64,000 nt of DNA from Corbicula japonica (GCA_038501625.1 JAZAYU010000114.1:1178001-1242000); one strand, 5' to 3'. Positions 11,715 through 23,454 are shown, counted from the stretch's first letter. Numbers and translations are program-made. Notes: a model not told the origin generated them from the sequence alone.

Positions 11715-11859
11715 ACAAGACTTAAAACTAAATCTGGAGATCAGTCTCAAATCTCAAGCATCTGATTGGCTGAAATGGCGACTAGTCTCTATTTCAGCCA
11801 ATCAGATCCTTGAGATTTGAGACTGATCTCAAAACTTAGTTTTATGATCTTGGACCCTG
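11715..11859. mobile_element. Fold-back MITE-like element, family D
   Basis: A well-preserved palindrome. GAGATCAGTCTCAAATCTCA is mirrored by TTGAGATTTGAGACTGATCTC, and the right end reads TAGTTTTATGATCTTGG. The centre holds CATCTGATTGGCTGAAATGG and its inverse. Confidence 0.75.
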
Positions 11860-12057
11860 TAATGTCTTCATTTCTGTAAATTTCCACTTTACAAACTCAC
11901 TTCTTTTGAATCATTTTAGTAACCCCTGCTGTAACAAATAAAATACTCCGAGTCTCTGTGTGCCTATGCCTTGAGAGGAGGAGTAAGGACCATTATACGG
12001 ATGTGGTCGTCACTTAACATTTCACGTTTTGCTCATATGAAAAATACAAATCAACAC

Positions 12058-12616
12058 GGAGCCTGGAGTCTGTTCTTTATGCGTGCGCAAATAGATATAA
12101 GTTAAGCCCTTATAGGTCAGAGACCACTTAATAGTTTACCGTAGTTACACTGTAAGAGGGTTAGGGTCCTCCTGTGATTTAGTTTAAATGACTTTTTCCA
12201 AAACTACAAGCGGCTTTCTTAGGCAAATTAAACTGGTCAGAAATCAGGGTCTTCGCCAACTCATTCTCTCAGCATTTTAAACCGAAAGAATGTTTATAAA
12301 TCTTCAACCCAAAATAAGAAAAGTATCAACTTCATCAAATGGCAACTAATCACCTTTCAAACCGTGTTTAAAAAAAAACATTGTTATTTCAAAGTATATA
12401 ATAAAGTCATTTTACATTTTTGAAAATAAAAAAATTATTTTCATTCTCTACAGTTTTGGCCAATGAATCTTTGAAAATAAAGTAAACCCGAATCGTCCCT
12501 AGACAAAATTGTCCGATCCGCGACAGGCTTTTCTATTTACTGTCCTCTGACCTATAAGGGAGCCTGGAGTTTGCGATTTATGCGTGCGCAAATAGGTATA
12601 AGTTAAGTCGTTATAG
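12058..12616 (+). repeat. Direct 58 bp modules flanking an inverted-repeat element
   Basis: Two direct copies of a 58 bp module lie at 12058-12115 and 12559-12616. Both start GGAGCCTGGAGT and contain TTATGCGTGCGCAAATAG and TATAAGTTAAG. At the inner edges is a perfect 16 bp inverted repeat, CCCTTATAGGTCAGAG, at 12107-12122 and 12545-12560. The arrangement resembles a small element with terminal direct repeats or a MITE inserted into a duplicated target. No ORF was seen inside. Confidence 0.55.
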
Positions 12617-12659
12617 TAAAATCGCCTTACGTTCTACAAGTACTCTGTCATATGACTTT

Positions 12660-12835
12660 CCTGTTATCTATAATAGGTATCCAGGTGGGGTTCATTGGGG
12701 TTTCTCGAACCACCTTTTTAGGCTGCGATACCATATGTAATTTTGACGAGGCTTTTGGCCAATAAGTTGTTACTACCCAAAGACTGTTTCAAACGAACTC
12801 CCTTTCTAGAAATATTTTATGCAACTGTATTATCA
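12660..12835 (+). repeat. Dispersed repeat family B copy
   Basis: Carries GGGGTTTCTCGAACCACC, GGCTGCGATACC, CTTTTGGCCAATAAG and AAACGAACTCCCTTTCTAGA in family order. Confidence 0.55.
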
Positions 12836-12899
12836 GTGGTACAATAGGTGTATTGTTTAATCATTGTGCTTATCTAGCTGTTCATTACTATGAAAGTTT

Positions 12900-14320
12900 G
12901 AAAAATGATACAGACATCAAGATGGCCTGTGCGGGTAAAGTATCTGTCCAAACGTGCAGCCGGCAAGCGGTTTAATGCGTTTTATCGACGTAACGTCAGT
13001 GTCATACAGTTTGCGTTGACACCTTCTCCCCCACATTTTTAATAATATTTATGCATATGATTATAGTCGTATTCATTGTTAATAATACTGGCCAACCATT
13101 TAAGTAGCCAGGTAAGTCTCTTATAATAGGAATTCTTTCCGGCAGCGTTGTGCAAGATAGGAGAGATAACCCTTCTCAAGGGACATAATTACGACGTTAA
13201 TAGTCGTTATATCATGATTTAATTTACACCGCACAAGTGGAGAACGTCAGGTACCCCCTTTTATCTTTACTAATGGGACTATCCTCCATTTACCGCCTCT
13301 TTGATGGTGGTCATCTAGGCCGGTAATAGAGAATAATTAGCATTGTTCAAACTGACCAGTAAATGGTGCGCCGAACAATCAATGCGATGCAATCAATCTT
13401 TTGCAGTATTCACTTCTTTCCTTTCATCCACGTAACGCGCAATTGATATTTTGTTGAGCTTTCAGCCCACCTTTTCTAAATTACACATTTTAGGATTTTC
13501 GAACATACGTGTTTATATCCTAATACATAGAGCATAGAGCGGCCCTTAAGATGTTAAAAGATCATCGCGGATAATAACAATGATTTTGCAATGATAGAGG
13601 GCAATAAAACATTTAGGTCCGTCTGATGGGAATAAAAACAGCTTTTCCCCCAAAGGTCACAAAATCACAATACGTTACAATATGTAATCAGCACATAGAT
13701 CAATGGCGATAAGAATTTGTTAACAAATTGAAACTTTCATCAAAGTTTAATCAAGATTGGCGGGAATCGATTATCATATTTTAGTTTTTATGGTAATGTG
13801 ATCATAAAATTCCCTTTAATGTCCGTTTTTAGCTATAACATAAACAGATTTTTACGTTTGTGATGACTTAATTTTGTCTAACAGATTTTGTTAAAGTTGA
13901 GTCCAATACGAGTAAGCCGGAACACTGGCATTCCTATGAGCAGGGTTTGAACACGACCGGATACGAAGTCTAAATACCGGTCGTTTGACAAAAGCAACAA
14001 TGAAGTTTTTCTACTGTTTGCGATTGTATGAAATAAAATTATTTCACGTCTCTGGCGTCTTCATTTTCTAACAGATTTCGTAACAGTTAAAACATAATTT
14101 GTTTACATCAGCATTTCGGCAACGGTTTGAACAAGCAGACTTTCATTCCAAACTACCTGTAAACTTAATTGCAGATTCGGTGAGGTCAGTTGAATTTCGA
14201 CAGGAAAAGCTTCAATTCATATGCTAGTCATGGACGCCATCTTCTTCCTACGTGCGACATACTTCTAAAGACTAAGATTTTGATTGCCGTCATTTTGAAA
14301 ATATTTGTTGGACATTCACA
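12900..14320. other. Mostly non-repetitive 3' flank of Evx
   Basis: No exon or window-wide repeat was recognised. The stretch 13240-13900 is of lower AT content and rich in homeodomain-core strings (GAATAATTAGCATT, GCAATAAAACATTTA, AACAATGATTTTGC). It could hold regulatory DNA for the adjacent Evx gene, but this is inference from composition and position only. Confidence 0.3.
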
Positions 14321-14323
14321 CTG

Positions 14324-14706
14324 TGGGGAATCACATGATCAAAATAATCTCTAAGCTATAGGGAAATTTTGAATTTTGTGAAGTTTTCATTTCTGAGTTG
14401 CACAAATAGAATTTATAAATGTACTATCATATGACCACAGACTATATGTTTTATACTACAACTGCTAACAAGTGTTTTGTTTAGAATTTTACCAGACTAC
14501 CTCTGCAGTGCCATGTTTTATAGTGCTTGGGTGTTCTGAATTATGAGGAAGAGGTCATGAGCGAAATATTGTCAGTATAATTATACCTTCCCGTAGGCAT
14601 ATGATAGGCTACATAATAAAGCTTCACAAAAACCATGGACAAAATATACTTCATTTTTCATTGTTTTACATTTGTTTAGAGATTATTTTGATCATGTGAT
14701 TCCCCA
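14324..14706. mobile_element. TIR element with 31 bp perfect inverted ends
   Basis: TGGGGAATCACATGATCAAA and the next 11 bases at 14324-14354 are mirrored exactly at 14676-14706. The total length is 383 bp and there is no ORF. No clear target-site duplication was found at the immediate edges. Perfect 31 bp ends suggest it is fairly young. Confidence 0.7.
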
Positions 14707-14909
14707 TAGCGATTCAGGGTCGGATGCAAGAATCGCTCATGTCTAAATGCAGAAATGGCAGCAAGTAGATGTTGCCATTGGTAAACAAACATTGGTTATT
14801 GAGTAAATCTGATTAAATTTGGAGGGAGGACAAGTGTGGGTATATTTGGTATACGTAACAAATGACGTTGAAAATAACAAAAATGAACATGATAAAAGCG
14901 CAAAGTTTT

Positions 14910-15770
14910 AGAATTGCATTTTATTTGTATTGCTTATAGAAAAGCAACACTTGCATTGTGTGTCAACCTTATAAACATTATCGCCATTTGTTACTACAAC
15001 CTTTCAGGTGCTAAACGCAGCATTTGTTACATTTGCTACCAGTGTAGGCCCGATCAGGCGGCGTATCCGCACAGCCTGGCCGAGGACTAAACTGTTCGTT
15101 ATTTCTGCAATAAATTTCTGCAAAACTCCCCTAGGATCAACGATTGGACGGACTTAAATTGATGGAAGGGTTATATTATATTAGTTCAACTAAATATAGT
15201 TGCTACTTCAAACGATAGCTCCCAGTGGGGAGAGATAGAAGTATCATTGTACATCCCTGCCTATACACACTCGGCCCCATGATTATAAAACTTTTTTCAT
15301 GCTCAACACAATTTAGGAATAAACATTTTAGACTTATTTCATTTCATTATCGAAAAAAGCACATTATAAAAATTTTAGGACAAACAGTAACTGTTATTTC
15401 TTATTTACGAAAGCTGTCCGGCTAATGGTATAGACATTTTATGTTGAGCATAAAACTGAGTTGAGCAAAAAAAAAGGTTTTATAATCAAGAGGCCTGATT
15501 TTTGATAATTTGATTAATTATAATTAAATAAAGAGAAAACCAAGAATGTTTTAAACTCATTATTTATATACATATAACAACAATAATAATCAACAAAACT
15601 GACAAATTAGGAAACAACAACAGTGCTGTCCAGTAAGTGTTCAGTAAGGATTGGTCCACAAACCAGCTTAAATGAGACATGAGACAAAGTTCCACAGAAA
15701 TATCCTAATTAAATTACATATCGAGTATTATGCGTTCTTTGGTGAAGACTCGTAAACTCTCGCGATATAA
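14910..15770. other. Evx 3' flank / probable 3' UTR
   Basis: Lies just downstream of the Evx stop (minus strand). The part nearest the stop probably belongs to the Evx 3' UTR. I could not fix a polyadenylation site with confidence. A 66-codon plus-strand ORF at 15225-15425 has no recognisable features and is likely chance. Confidence 0.35.
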
Positions 15771-16415
15771 TCACGTCCGGTCAAAGTCAAAAGGACGGAA
15801 GATGTTCGCTGGTGTACTTGTTTTTGTGGAAACTGGAACTTTTGTTGGTGGTGTTGGCAATGGCGGTGACCTAGAATTAGGAGAAAACTGGTGCGGTGTA
15901 ACAGGAAGTGGATTTCTACACAGATTGTTCGAGGTGACTGAGGTATCTTCAATAGGTGGTGATATGGATCCGCCGCTGGAATTCAAAGTGCCACTTGTGT
16001 TCAGAACCTGTGGACTCAGATCGGCGGAGAGTCGGTTGTGACCCGGGTGGCCGGTGAATAGAGGAGATCCCGGGTATTGCTGTTGTAAGGTAGTGGGTCT
16101 GCCCAGAAATGCAGCTGACATTCCGGGTAAGGCTTCCGGTCTGGGCCGTAGTGGATTAGGGAATGGATATTGTCCGAGTGGTCCGTAACTGGGTGACGTC
16201 ACAGGCGGTGATACTGTAGGCATTGTAGGCATAGATGGTCTGGAAAGTCCGAGGTTGTTGTAGTAGTTGGCTGGGGTGGATTGTGGGAGACCGTATGGGT
16301 ATGAAGCAGCGGCAGCCGCCAAGTAGGCGTAAAGGTGTGGGTCGGCAATACCGTATGGCCAGGCCATTGCCATGCGTTGACGCTTGTCCTTCATTCGTCT
16401 GTTCTGGAACCATAC
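15771..16415 (-). CDS. Evx: Evx exon 3 (homeodomain end and C-terminal tail)
   Basis: The acceptor TTTCAG lies at 16421-16416 and the exon starts GTATGGTTCCAG (V-W-F-Q), in phase 0. It encodes residues 150-363: homeodomain recognition-helix end, poly-alanine tract and Pro/Ser/Thr-rich tail. The stop is TGA at 15773-15771. Confidence 0.95.
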   Translation of the reverse strand, partial: VWFQNRRMKDKRQRMAMAWPYGIADPHLYAYLAAAAASYPYGLPQSTPANYYNNLGLSRPSMPTMPTVSPPVTSPSYGPLGQYPFPNPLRPRPEALPGMSAAFLGRPTTLQQQYPGSPLFTGHPGHNRLSADLSPQVLNTSGTLNSSGGSISPPIEDTSVTSNNLCRNPLPVTPHQFSPNSRSPPLPTPPTKVPVSTKTSTPANIFRPFDFDRT

Positions 16416-19400
16416 CTGAAACACGAAAAGAGTTAACATTAGTTAAGACATATTTTAAGTTTCCTTTCACGTGTGTTGTTGTTATTTTCTAAGAACAGCA
16501 TTAGTTAACTACAAGTTTAAGATTGTATTTCACTGACAAGTACATATAATTAAAATATATTGTTTCATCATATTTTATTTATGTTAAAAACTGCAACTTA
16601 TTTATAATCGAAACAAATTAAGTTTAAAATGTTTTAAGTTTCTGTCTTTCATTTTCAAACATCACACAAGTCGATTTTGAATCCCATAAAATGATTATTC
16701 GCACCATTTGTAACATTTAACCCTTGTTATACTTAGATGTTATCTGATTGCTTAGAGATGAAAAGTTGCTTGAATCAAGTATTTTATTTGATTCTGCGTA
16801 ATAAAAAGACAAAAACCCAAAGTTGTATCTTAAGTCGTGATAGTTTACAAATTAGCCATATTAACCGACGCCATCCAAGCCTTCAAAGGAGAATTCGGCT
16901 AAAAATCGGGGCTCCACAGATTTTCCCACCATTTTTCCAACATTCAAACACCTTTCCGTACTTAAGAGATGTTTGAAAATGTTTAAGAAGGTGGCTATTA
17001 TTTTTTAACGCGCCATATTTCCTATATTTACCGCTATTTTGACTATGTTTGTGGTTCTTACAGTAAAATTATGATTAAACATTTATGAAAAAGTTCAAAG
17101 ATGAAAGACATTTAGTTTGACAAATTATTTCAGTCATGGCTCTGTGGCAGACGATTATGAACACCGAGATAAACAAAATGTTTGGCGAGGATTACCGCGA
17201 TTAACGCACGGGGATAACACCGTTTAGCTGATCTAGATCCAAGACTTCTCAGATTTCGGGAGATCTTTTCAGTCCGATATTAAAGTTCATGGCAGAAATT
17301 CATAAAGCTGGACACAAGATTATAAAAAAAACAATGTTTGGAGACCATTCACAAATATCAAGCATTTGATTTGCTAACATGGAGACCAATCCCAAATCTA
17401 AATCATCTGATTGGCTAAGGGAGGCTTTTCTCCATTTCAACCGATCTGAAACTTAAGATTTGAGACTGGTCTACATTCTCAATTTTTTTTAAAGTTCGAC
17501 CCAGGCTCCAATCTAGATTGTTGATAAATTGAAAGTCATCTTAATCTCCAAACTATTATTTAATTAATTAACTGAAAAGCAAACAGTGTAAACCCTGATG
17601 TGATATTGTTCTAATGCGATCTAGATCTACACTGATTGAAAATTTGACGGATGTGCTCTCATGAAGGTAATTTTGCATAATTATCTCATATAAAATGACA
17701 GTTCACTAACACAAACTTCGATCACTGCAGATACCAGCAAGAACACATATACATACCTTGATGGTGTTTTCGGGCAGGTTCAATTCCTGTGCTAGCTCGC
17801 ACCTTCTTGGTCTTGACACATAATTCTCCTTAAAGAACTCCTTTTCTAAGCGGGCAATCTGTTCTCGGCTAAACGCCGTCCTGTACCGTCTTACGCCGTT
17901 CTCATCTATCAAGCTATCTGGAATATACAAAAAGAAAAACATTTAGAGTCAAACTTAATTATCAAAAGTGAATTAGAGCTTTTTGCCTTTTTTTGTTTAA
18001 GATTGACTATGTTTCATACATGACAGGTGTCCAGATGGCGACACTTTGATAGCAAAACAAAATGCTTATGTCTTTAAGTCATTAAAGACGTCGTTAAGTT
18101 ATTAAAGAGGTGTAAATCGAATGTCAGAGTTCAGTTATCTAATTTTTGTCAGAGATTTTATTTGTACGCTCATGTTAAATGAATGAGAAAAACACGGAAG
18201 GCCGCCGTCTTTGATTGAAATCAATTTAATAGCTATAAATCCTTATGGACCATCATTTTCGTCTTCGTTCATACTCAAGGGACCGTTTAGCGCCGATAAC
18301 GATATCATCTGTAGCTAACTGAGCCGTCGATCTTAGACCTACCCGGAACTTGGAATTTTCTCCAAAGGAGAGATTCAGCAGGGGGGATAATTACTTTAAT
18401 AGCGACTATTTGTAAATTACGTACTCTTTATTCACGGTCCATCACTAAATGATCAATATATCTTGATTGCATCTAGATTTGCACGGCAACAGGTTGGAAA
18501 CAAGTTTATTGGAATCAATCGTCGGTTAATGAAGAGATAAAAGGAAATTATGTATTAATGGCGACCACCTTCCGCCATTAGGGATGATGCACCCCTATCG
18601 AAAATAAAAAAAGCTTAGCTGAACCGCACAGTTGGTTCGGGGCTAGATATGAAGTGGCCATATAGCGCCCATCTGACCGCGAAAATCTAATTGAAGTATA
18701 AAAGTGAAATATAAAAGGATTAGACCTCCTTTCCTAAAATCATCACCTATAATCGATTGATCCAGTCATTATTTTCAAGAGTCATTGTTATCAAAGAAAA
18801 CATTAGCACGCGTCTTTTTGTTGTCGAATCACATCCTATTGTCGTCTGCTATAAAGTGTCGCCGTTTACGCATCATTGACGCGGCGAAATTGGACCCTGT
18901 TTTGATCTATTCTTTCCCAATCGCATTTAATCAGGTGTAATTGATCGGCTATATAATTCAATCAAAATCGCCATACCTTTCCTAATGCGTCTCTTTCATA
19001 CATTTAGCAATGCTAATTTTTAATTGATATTTCTTCGACACCTTATAAGAATACTTTTGAGAATTGTACTTATTATCACCTATGTTTAATTATGGGAAGT
19101 CTTCGTAACACATCTATACTATCAGTTACACGGAAACCACTTTTTCCCAAAGCAATCATGGTCTACCAAATATAAATTATACGGATATGTTCGTTTATCT
19201 CTGTAATTCCTGTATATTCACAGTTCGTTTTCGCCTGAGCGTTCTAATGACTCCAGAGAATTACACAAAATCTTGGGAAATTATCTACACACCGGTTACA
19301 CAGGTGTGTTAATTGAAAAATAAAAATCTATAACGATTTAAAAATCATGAGACACAATAAGTTATAAGAAAAATTGGCCAAATTTTGACCGCTAATTATT

Positions 19401-21080
19401 TCTTGGCTGATTATGGTAATAAAATATTCAAGACGTTGATTGCACGAGTTGAGAAATTCGCTCACAGGGATTTGAAATTATCGGTAGCTTGTTGATTATA
19501 TACATAACTTGTACATTAAATTACCGTGAGAAAGGATAATCAATGGTGGAATAAGGGAGAGGAATATTTTGGACGATTCAATCTCAAATTAGAATTTGAC
19601 AAGAAAATGCTATGATGACGTCAGAGCACAGTTTCAGGTTTATGCAGTTCGAATAGCTGCACAAACAGAAACACGTTTTCCCAGTAAGGTACCGAATGTG
19701 CCAAACGAAGGAAAGCAGAGCAAGATCGTTTTTCCCAGATATACTGATAACGTTCCTGCCACTTCAGGAAAAAATGTTTTTGTCACTGTGGGAAAAAATG
19801 TTTCTGCCACTTCCACAAAACAATAAAATAGTGCATTTCATTTTTTTTTCATTTTTCGATTCTACAAGCTCTTGAATTCGATTTAACATAAAATTTGTTA
19901 AAAATATAATAAAAAATAACTTGGATGTAATAAATATTTTTTCAAAATATAAATATGCTTATATTATAATGAAATATGTACTTATGAAACACGTCTCTGT
20001 TAAAATAACATAAAATAATAAAAAAAAGGATAAAAATGTAATTATAACATTAATATTACTGAGAAATTTCCAAATGTTATGAGATACCTTCAAAATATTC
20101 AAATCTTCTTTACAATTGCAGCCCCCAAACGCTATTTTAATTACCACATTTCTTGAAATAATGGTTTCACATAAGTTTCATTCAACCAAGTATTTGTATG
20201 TATTACCTTATTTAGTAAAGAAATAACTAAAAATTTTAACCTTATTTAGGAGATCTTATTTTTTTTATTAAATTTGACAGAATTCATGCAAGTTCTTAAA
20301 ATGTTCTCAGTTTTATTTTTTTAGACCAACAACACGATGGGTGGCAGGTTTTTACCACTATATTTCAATATGATTTATTTTATATTTAACAAAGGACTTT
20401 CAATTGCAGTTCACATTTAGAAAAAAAACTCGTATTTGCATGTTAATTAAAAAACTAAAATAAAAGATCACATGCCTTAAAAAAAAACTTATAAGAGTAA
20501 GAAAATCCAACCATTTACGCCTGTCCATAAATGTTTTCAATCTAAAAGTCACATACGTGTAATATTCTTTATAAAAACACGTCCAGGCAGGTTAAAAAAA
20601 CATATATACTTTACACCTTAGAAAGCGGTTCACGTACTTTCCAACAAATTTCTGCTTTATATGTTATGAATGTCAGAAATTCTACTTTAAAGATACTTTT
20701 GGTTTCAGTGCGCAAATATATATAAGTATATAAAATTAAATAATTTACGTGTTGCATTTTCGGTTAATTGTGATAAGAGTGTAGAAAAACTCACCTTTAC
20801 CGAAATGCTGTGTGGTATTAGGCTCTTCATCATTCAGCTCAGACTTGAACCTCTTTCCTGCCGGCACGGGGCTAAACTCGGTGTCGCCGTCACAGGACGA
20901 GTCGTCCGACGCATGAGTATCAAAATCCCGACGTACGCCACGAGGAGCCGTCGTTAACGAGATAGAAATATTATTGTCCATTCTATAATCTGCAACAGCA
21001 GACGTGTTTTCTAAATCACTTCCGGAATCTGAATGTTCATCCGCTCGTGTGTCGGGGGTTTCACAACTCATAGTCAGCAT
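15771..21080 (-). CDS. Evx: Evx / even-skipped homeobox transcription factor (3 exons)
   Basis: Spliced from 20795-21080, 17757-17917 and 15771-16415 (1092 nt, 363 residues plus stop). Residues 1-95 are an acidic, serine-rich N-terminus with no known domain. The homeodomain spans about 104-163, starting [20 protein letters not shown] and containing [12 protein letters not shown] and [15 protein letters not shown]48, F49, Q50 and N51 are all present, and Gln50 is typical of Eve/Evx DNA binding. A poly-alanine stretch at 182-186 ([14 protein letters not shown]) follows, as is usual in Evx proteins, then a Pro/Ser-rich tail ending [10 protein letters not shown]. The FRPF string resembles Groucho-binding motifs of the FxPY type (inference). 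The second intron cuts the homeobox after residue 46, an intron position known from other Evx genes. All four splice sites are GT-AG and the reading frame joins exactly. Evx acts in the nucleus in posterior and neural patterning. The first ATG at 21080 was chosen; a second at 21071 is equally possible. Confidence 0.96.
16416..17756 (-). other. Evx: Evx intron 2 (within the homeobox)
   Basis: 1341 bp, donor GTATGT at 17756-17751. It carries a degraded family D palindrome at 17305-17510 and a small fragment of the TTAA-bounded family E near 17578-17640 (CAGTGTAAACCCTGAT, GATCTAGATCTACACTG). Nothing else coding was found. Confidence 0.8.
17305..17510. mobile_element. Fold-back MITE-like element, family D, in Evx intron 2
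   Basis: Contains AGATTATAAAA, GGAGACCA, ATCATCTGATTGGCTAA and AAGATTTGAGACTGGTCT in palindromic order. It is more diverged than the copy at 11715, so this is an old insertion. Confidence 0.55.
17757..17917 (-). CDS. Evx: Evx exon 2 (most of the homeodomain)
   Basis: 161 nt, with acceptor TATATTCCAG before 17917 and donor AAG|GTATGT after 17757. It completes the split Asp codon (residue 96) and encodes up to Lys149, homeodomain position 46. Confidence 0.95.
17918..20794 (-). other. Evx: Evx intron 1
   Basis: 2877 bp. The segment 18180-19000 is low in repeats and holds several candidate transcription-factor strings: TTATCAAAGAAAAC near 18787 (a TCF/LEF-like core), TAATTGATCGGC near 18936 and repeated ATCAAAAT. 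This would suit an intronic enhancer, but only comparison with other bivalves could show it. The segment 19820-20740 is very AT-rich. A plus-strand ORF at 19596-19826 (76 codons, internal repeat [13 protein letters not shown]) has no recognisable homology. Confidence 0.6.
20795..21080 (-). CDS. Evx: Evx exon 1 (acidic N-terminus)
   Basis: Encodes residues 1-95 plus the first base of codon 96. The donor is AAAG|GTGAGT at 20795/20794. The segment is rich in Asp, Glu and Ser ([21 protein letters not shown]). It has no known fold but lies in the usual position for the Evx N-terminal region. Confidence 0.92.
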
Positions 21081-21420
21081 GTTTTCTTGTTCAAAACAAC
21101 AATAGTCCGGTTAATGAAATAATGTTCGTAAACGATTTACACAAGGTAGCTTGCAAAATTCCTTCGATGTATTGTTTTTACTTATGATGTTACCACAAAA
21201 TGAAGATATCGAGATGTCACAACACCCATTTTTATGCAAAAAGATGGGCGGCGTTAACAATGCATGAAAGATAGCGATGGTATTGTCCCATGTCAATAAT
21301 CGACCAATCAGAGCTCAGCTAATTGACAATTAGTGTCCAATCATAGTGAACGATCGCCTCAGGGGGGCGGCTTCGCTTTCACTATTGAATGCGGCGCGTC
21401 TGTATCACAAATAATAAAAG
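21081..21420 (-). promoter_or_regulatory. Evx: Probable Evx promoter and 5' UTR
   Basis: Directly upstream of the Evx start. It holds two CCAAT boxes on the plus strand (21304-21308 and 21337-21341) and a GC-box-like GGGGGGCGG at 21362-21370 in an otherwise AT-rich setting. No TATA box in a convincing place was seen. The transcription start is not defined by the sequence. Confidence 0.45.
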
Positions 21421-22580
21421 GAAATTATCGCACTATTTACGCGATATGCATGTTGTAAACATTAATTTCTTATATCTGTACACTAATGACATTGAAAAGA
21501 TAACATTTATAATTCCTGTGACGGATGCAGAAGAAAATAATGTGTTCTAGTATGGTACCATAATTAAATTTTGAAATGTTCTAATCATGCGCTCAAATTG
21601 CACTGTGAAAGTTAATTAATTTCACACCTTGCAGTTCATATGCACGTGAAACTATTTCGACATAGCTGTTGAATAATATAATAATTATATTCATCTTTAA
21701 ACTGTAGAATAAGTACACAATTTAATTTACTTCAAGATTGTTGATACAAATATTATGTTATGTTAAGGTTATTCAAAAGTAGCGATGATTTCGGATATAC
21801 GCACAAGCTTTGCGGCATACAACAGTTTTCCTGCTTGACTAAAGATATTTTCTTATTTTCTTTATTTATGATGTGAGTGCATTCACTGCCTTTTTTCTTC
21901 AAAAATAAATTTTATAAATATTGTTGTTTTTCTTTTCCATTAAAATTTTATACGATTGTTTGTGTTTTTTTTAAAGAAAGATAATAACAGAACATTATTT
22001 CTTAAAGTTTTAAACTAACGTAAACATCGTTTACATCATTCATAGTTGCCATATAAATAAAACTATTTCAGAAGTTTACTTCCCTAAAATTTTCGAAAAT
22101 AACTTTAATTTTCGAAATTCCCAAAGTCTGTCATATATGATGTTCTGACAGCCAAACAGAACGTACCAGAAAAAAAATCAGCTTATACTGTCATATAAAT
22201 CTGACTTAACTATAATGACAGATTTTTCAAATTTGTTATGTATTCCAGAATATCTTTTCAAAAAGTTAATTTTTAAGTAAATTTATTTGTTACAAATAAA
22301 TTGTTGGTAGTGTATTTGAGTGTTTTTAAAAGAGCGTTATCTTCTTAATGTCTGGCCCCTTTTTTAGAATATATGCTTAAGGTAAACAGGGAGATTCTAT
22401 AGAATACAGAAGTTTGAAATCATATACATTTAGTTATGTATTTATAAGCTAATTTACTAATAACTTTCATAACTCATGGAATATAACAAAAGGTATAAAT
22501 GTTTCAACAACAAAATGTATATTTTAAGTTCTGATTGAGTTGGCCCTACAAAACTAATATTGGAGAAATGTCTCTAAAAG
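21421..22580. other. AT-rich Evx 5' flank, no gene seen
   Basis: No coding exon or strong repeat was recognised. There are several A/T homopolymer runs. Confidence 0.4.
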
Positions 22581-22589
22581 CTAGCTTAT

Positions 22590-22795
22590 GCTTGGTCAGT
22601 TAAGAGACTGGAGTACATTTAAGCCAATCATTTACTCGGATTTTGAGGCTCTGAGTAAACTCAAGTTTATAAAACCGAATCTACTTGGAAATTGGAGACC
22701 AGTCTTAGGTGTGAGACCTATGGTATATTAAAATTGAGAAGAGACTTAGAACTGACCAATCGCAGACTTCCGACATGAGACATGGTTTTCAATCT
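22590..22795. repeat. Degraded family D material
   Basis: Contains GAGACTGGAG, AAGTTTATAAAACCGA, GGAGACCAGTCTTAGG and GACCAATCGCAGAC. These are recognisable but much diverged blocks of family D. Confidence 0.4.
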
Positions 22796-22814
22796 ACGTA
22801 AAGTATTCTGGAGT

Positions 22815-23319
22815 GCAAACGTAACGAATTGGCGGGAATCGAACATATTTGGCGTAACGTTGTTGATCCTTTCTTTAAATTCCCTTAGGCCTTAAACCTT
22901 AAACGTCGGCGACTTCTATAAAAATCTGTATGTCAGTTAACACAAATTACATGTTTTAAATGAATTTCATACAAGGATTTAAATGCTGATAAGAAAAAGA
23001 AACAAGATGATAGCGTGGTTTTGTCTGTGATAAGATCGGTACAAGATGGCGGAGAAATTCGGTTGAAACAAAGTCAATTAGCACATTCTTCTCTCGCAAT
23101 CTTTACAACATCCTCAATAAAATATTGGTTGTAAAATTTTAATCTGTTGGTCTGTTTGAAAAGGTTTTTTGTGTGTAGCATAAATATTTAAGTAAAATAC
23201 TCAAGAAGCGAAAGTTGCGGTCGACTTTAGAGGTTATTTCGGATATGTCAGCAATTCCGTCTATAGTGGTCCGAATCTCGTCACAGTTTATAGGGAAAAA
23301 TCCTTTCCGGATAAAAGCT
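22815..23319 (-). repeat. 505 bp repeat, inverted partner of 7613-8116
   Basis: Starts GCAAACGTAACGAATTGGCG and ends TCCGGATAAAAGC. On the minus strand it aligns over its whole length with 7613-8116. It contains AAGATGGCGGAGAAATTCGG and GAAACAAGATGATAGCGTGG. Confidence 0.7.
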
Positions 23320-23454
23320 GCATATTAAGACAAAACTTCTTACATCAAATTAACTAGTAAAATGATATATTTGTGTTTTATAATGTATAAAGAACAGAAT
23401 AACAGCATTAGTTGTCACAAAATATCCGGTGATTCCCCAAGCGTATTCAGAACT

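Noticed and set aside
15730..16041. Plus-strand ORF of 103 codons over the Evx exon
   Set aside because: It is antisense to Evx exon 3, which has family homology and proper splice sites. It has no recognisable domain.
19596..19826. 76-codon ORF in Evx intron 1 as a gene
   Set aside because: On the opposite strand inside the intron, with a short internal repeat and no homology I can recognise. Retained only as a note.
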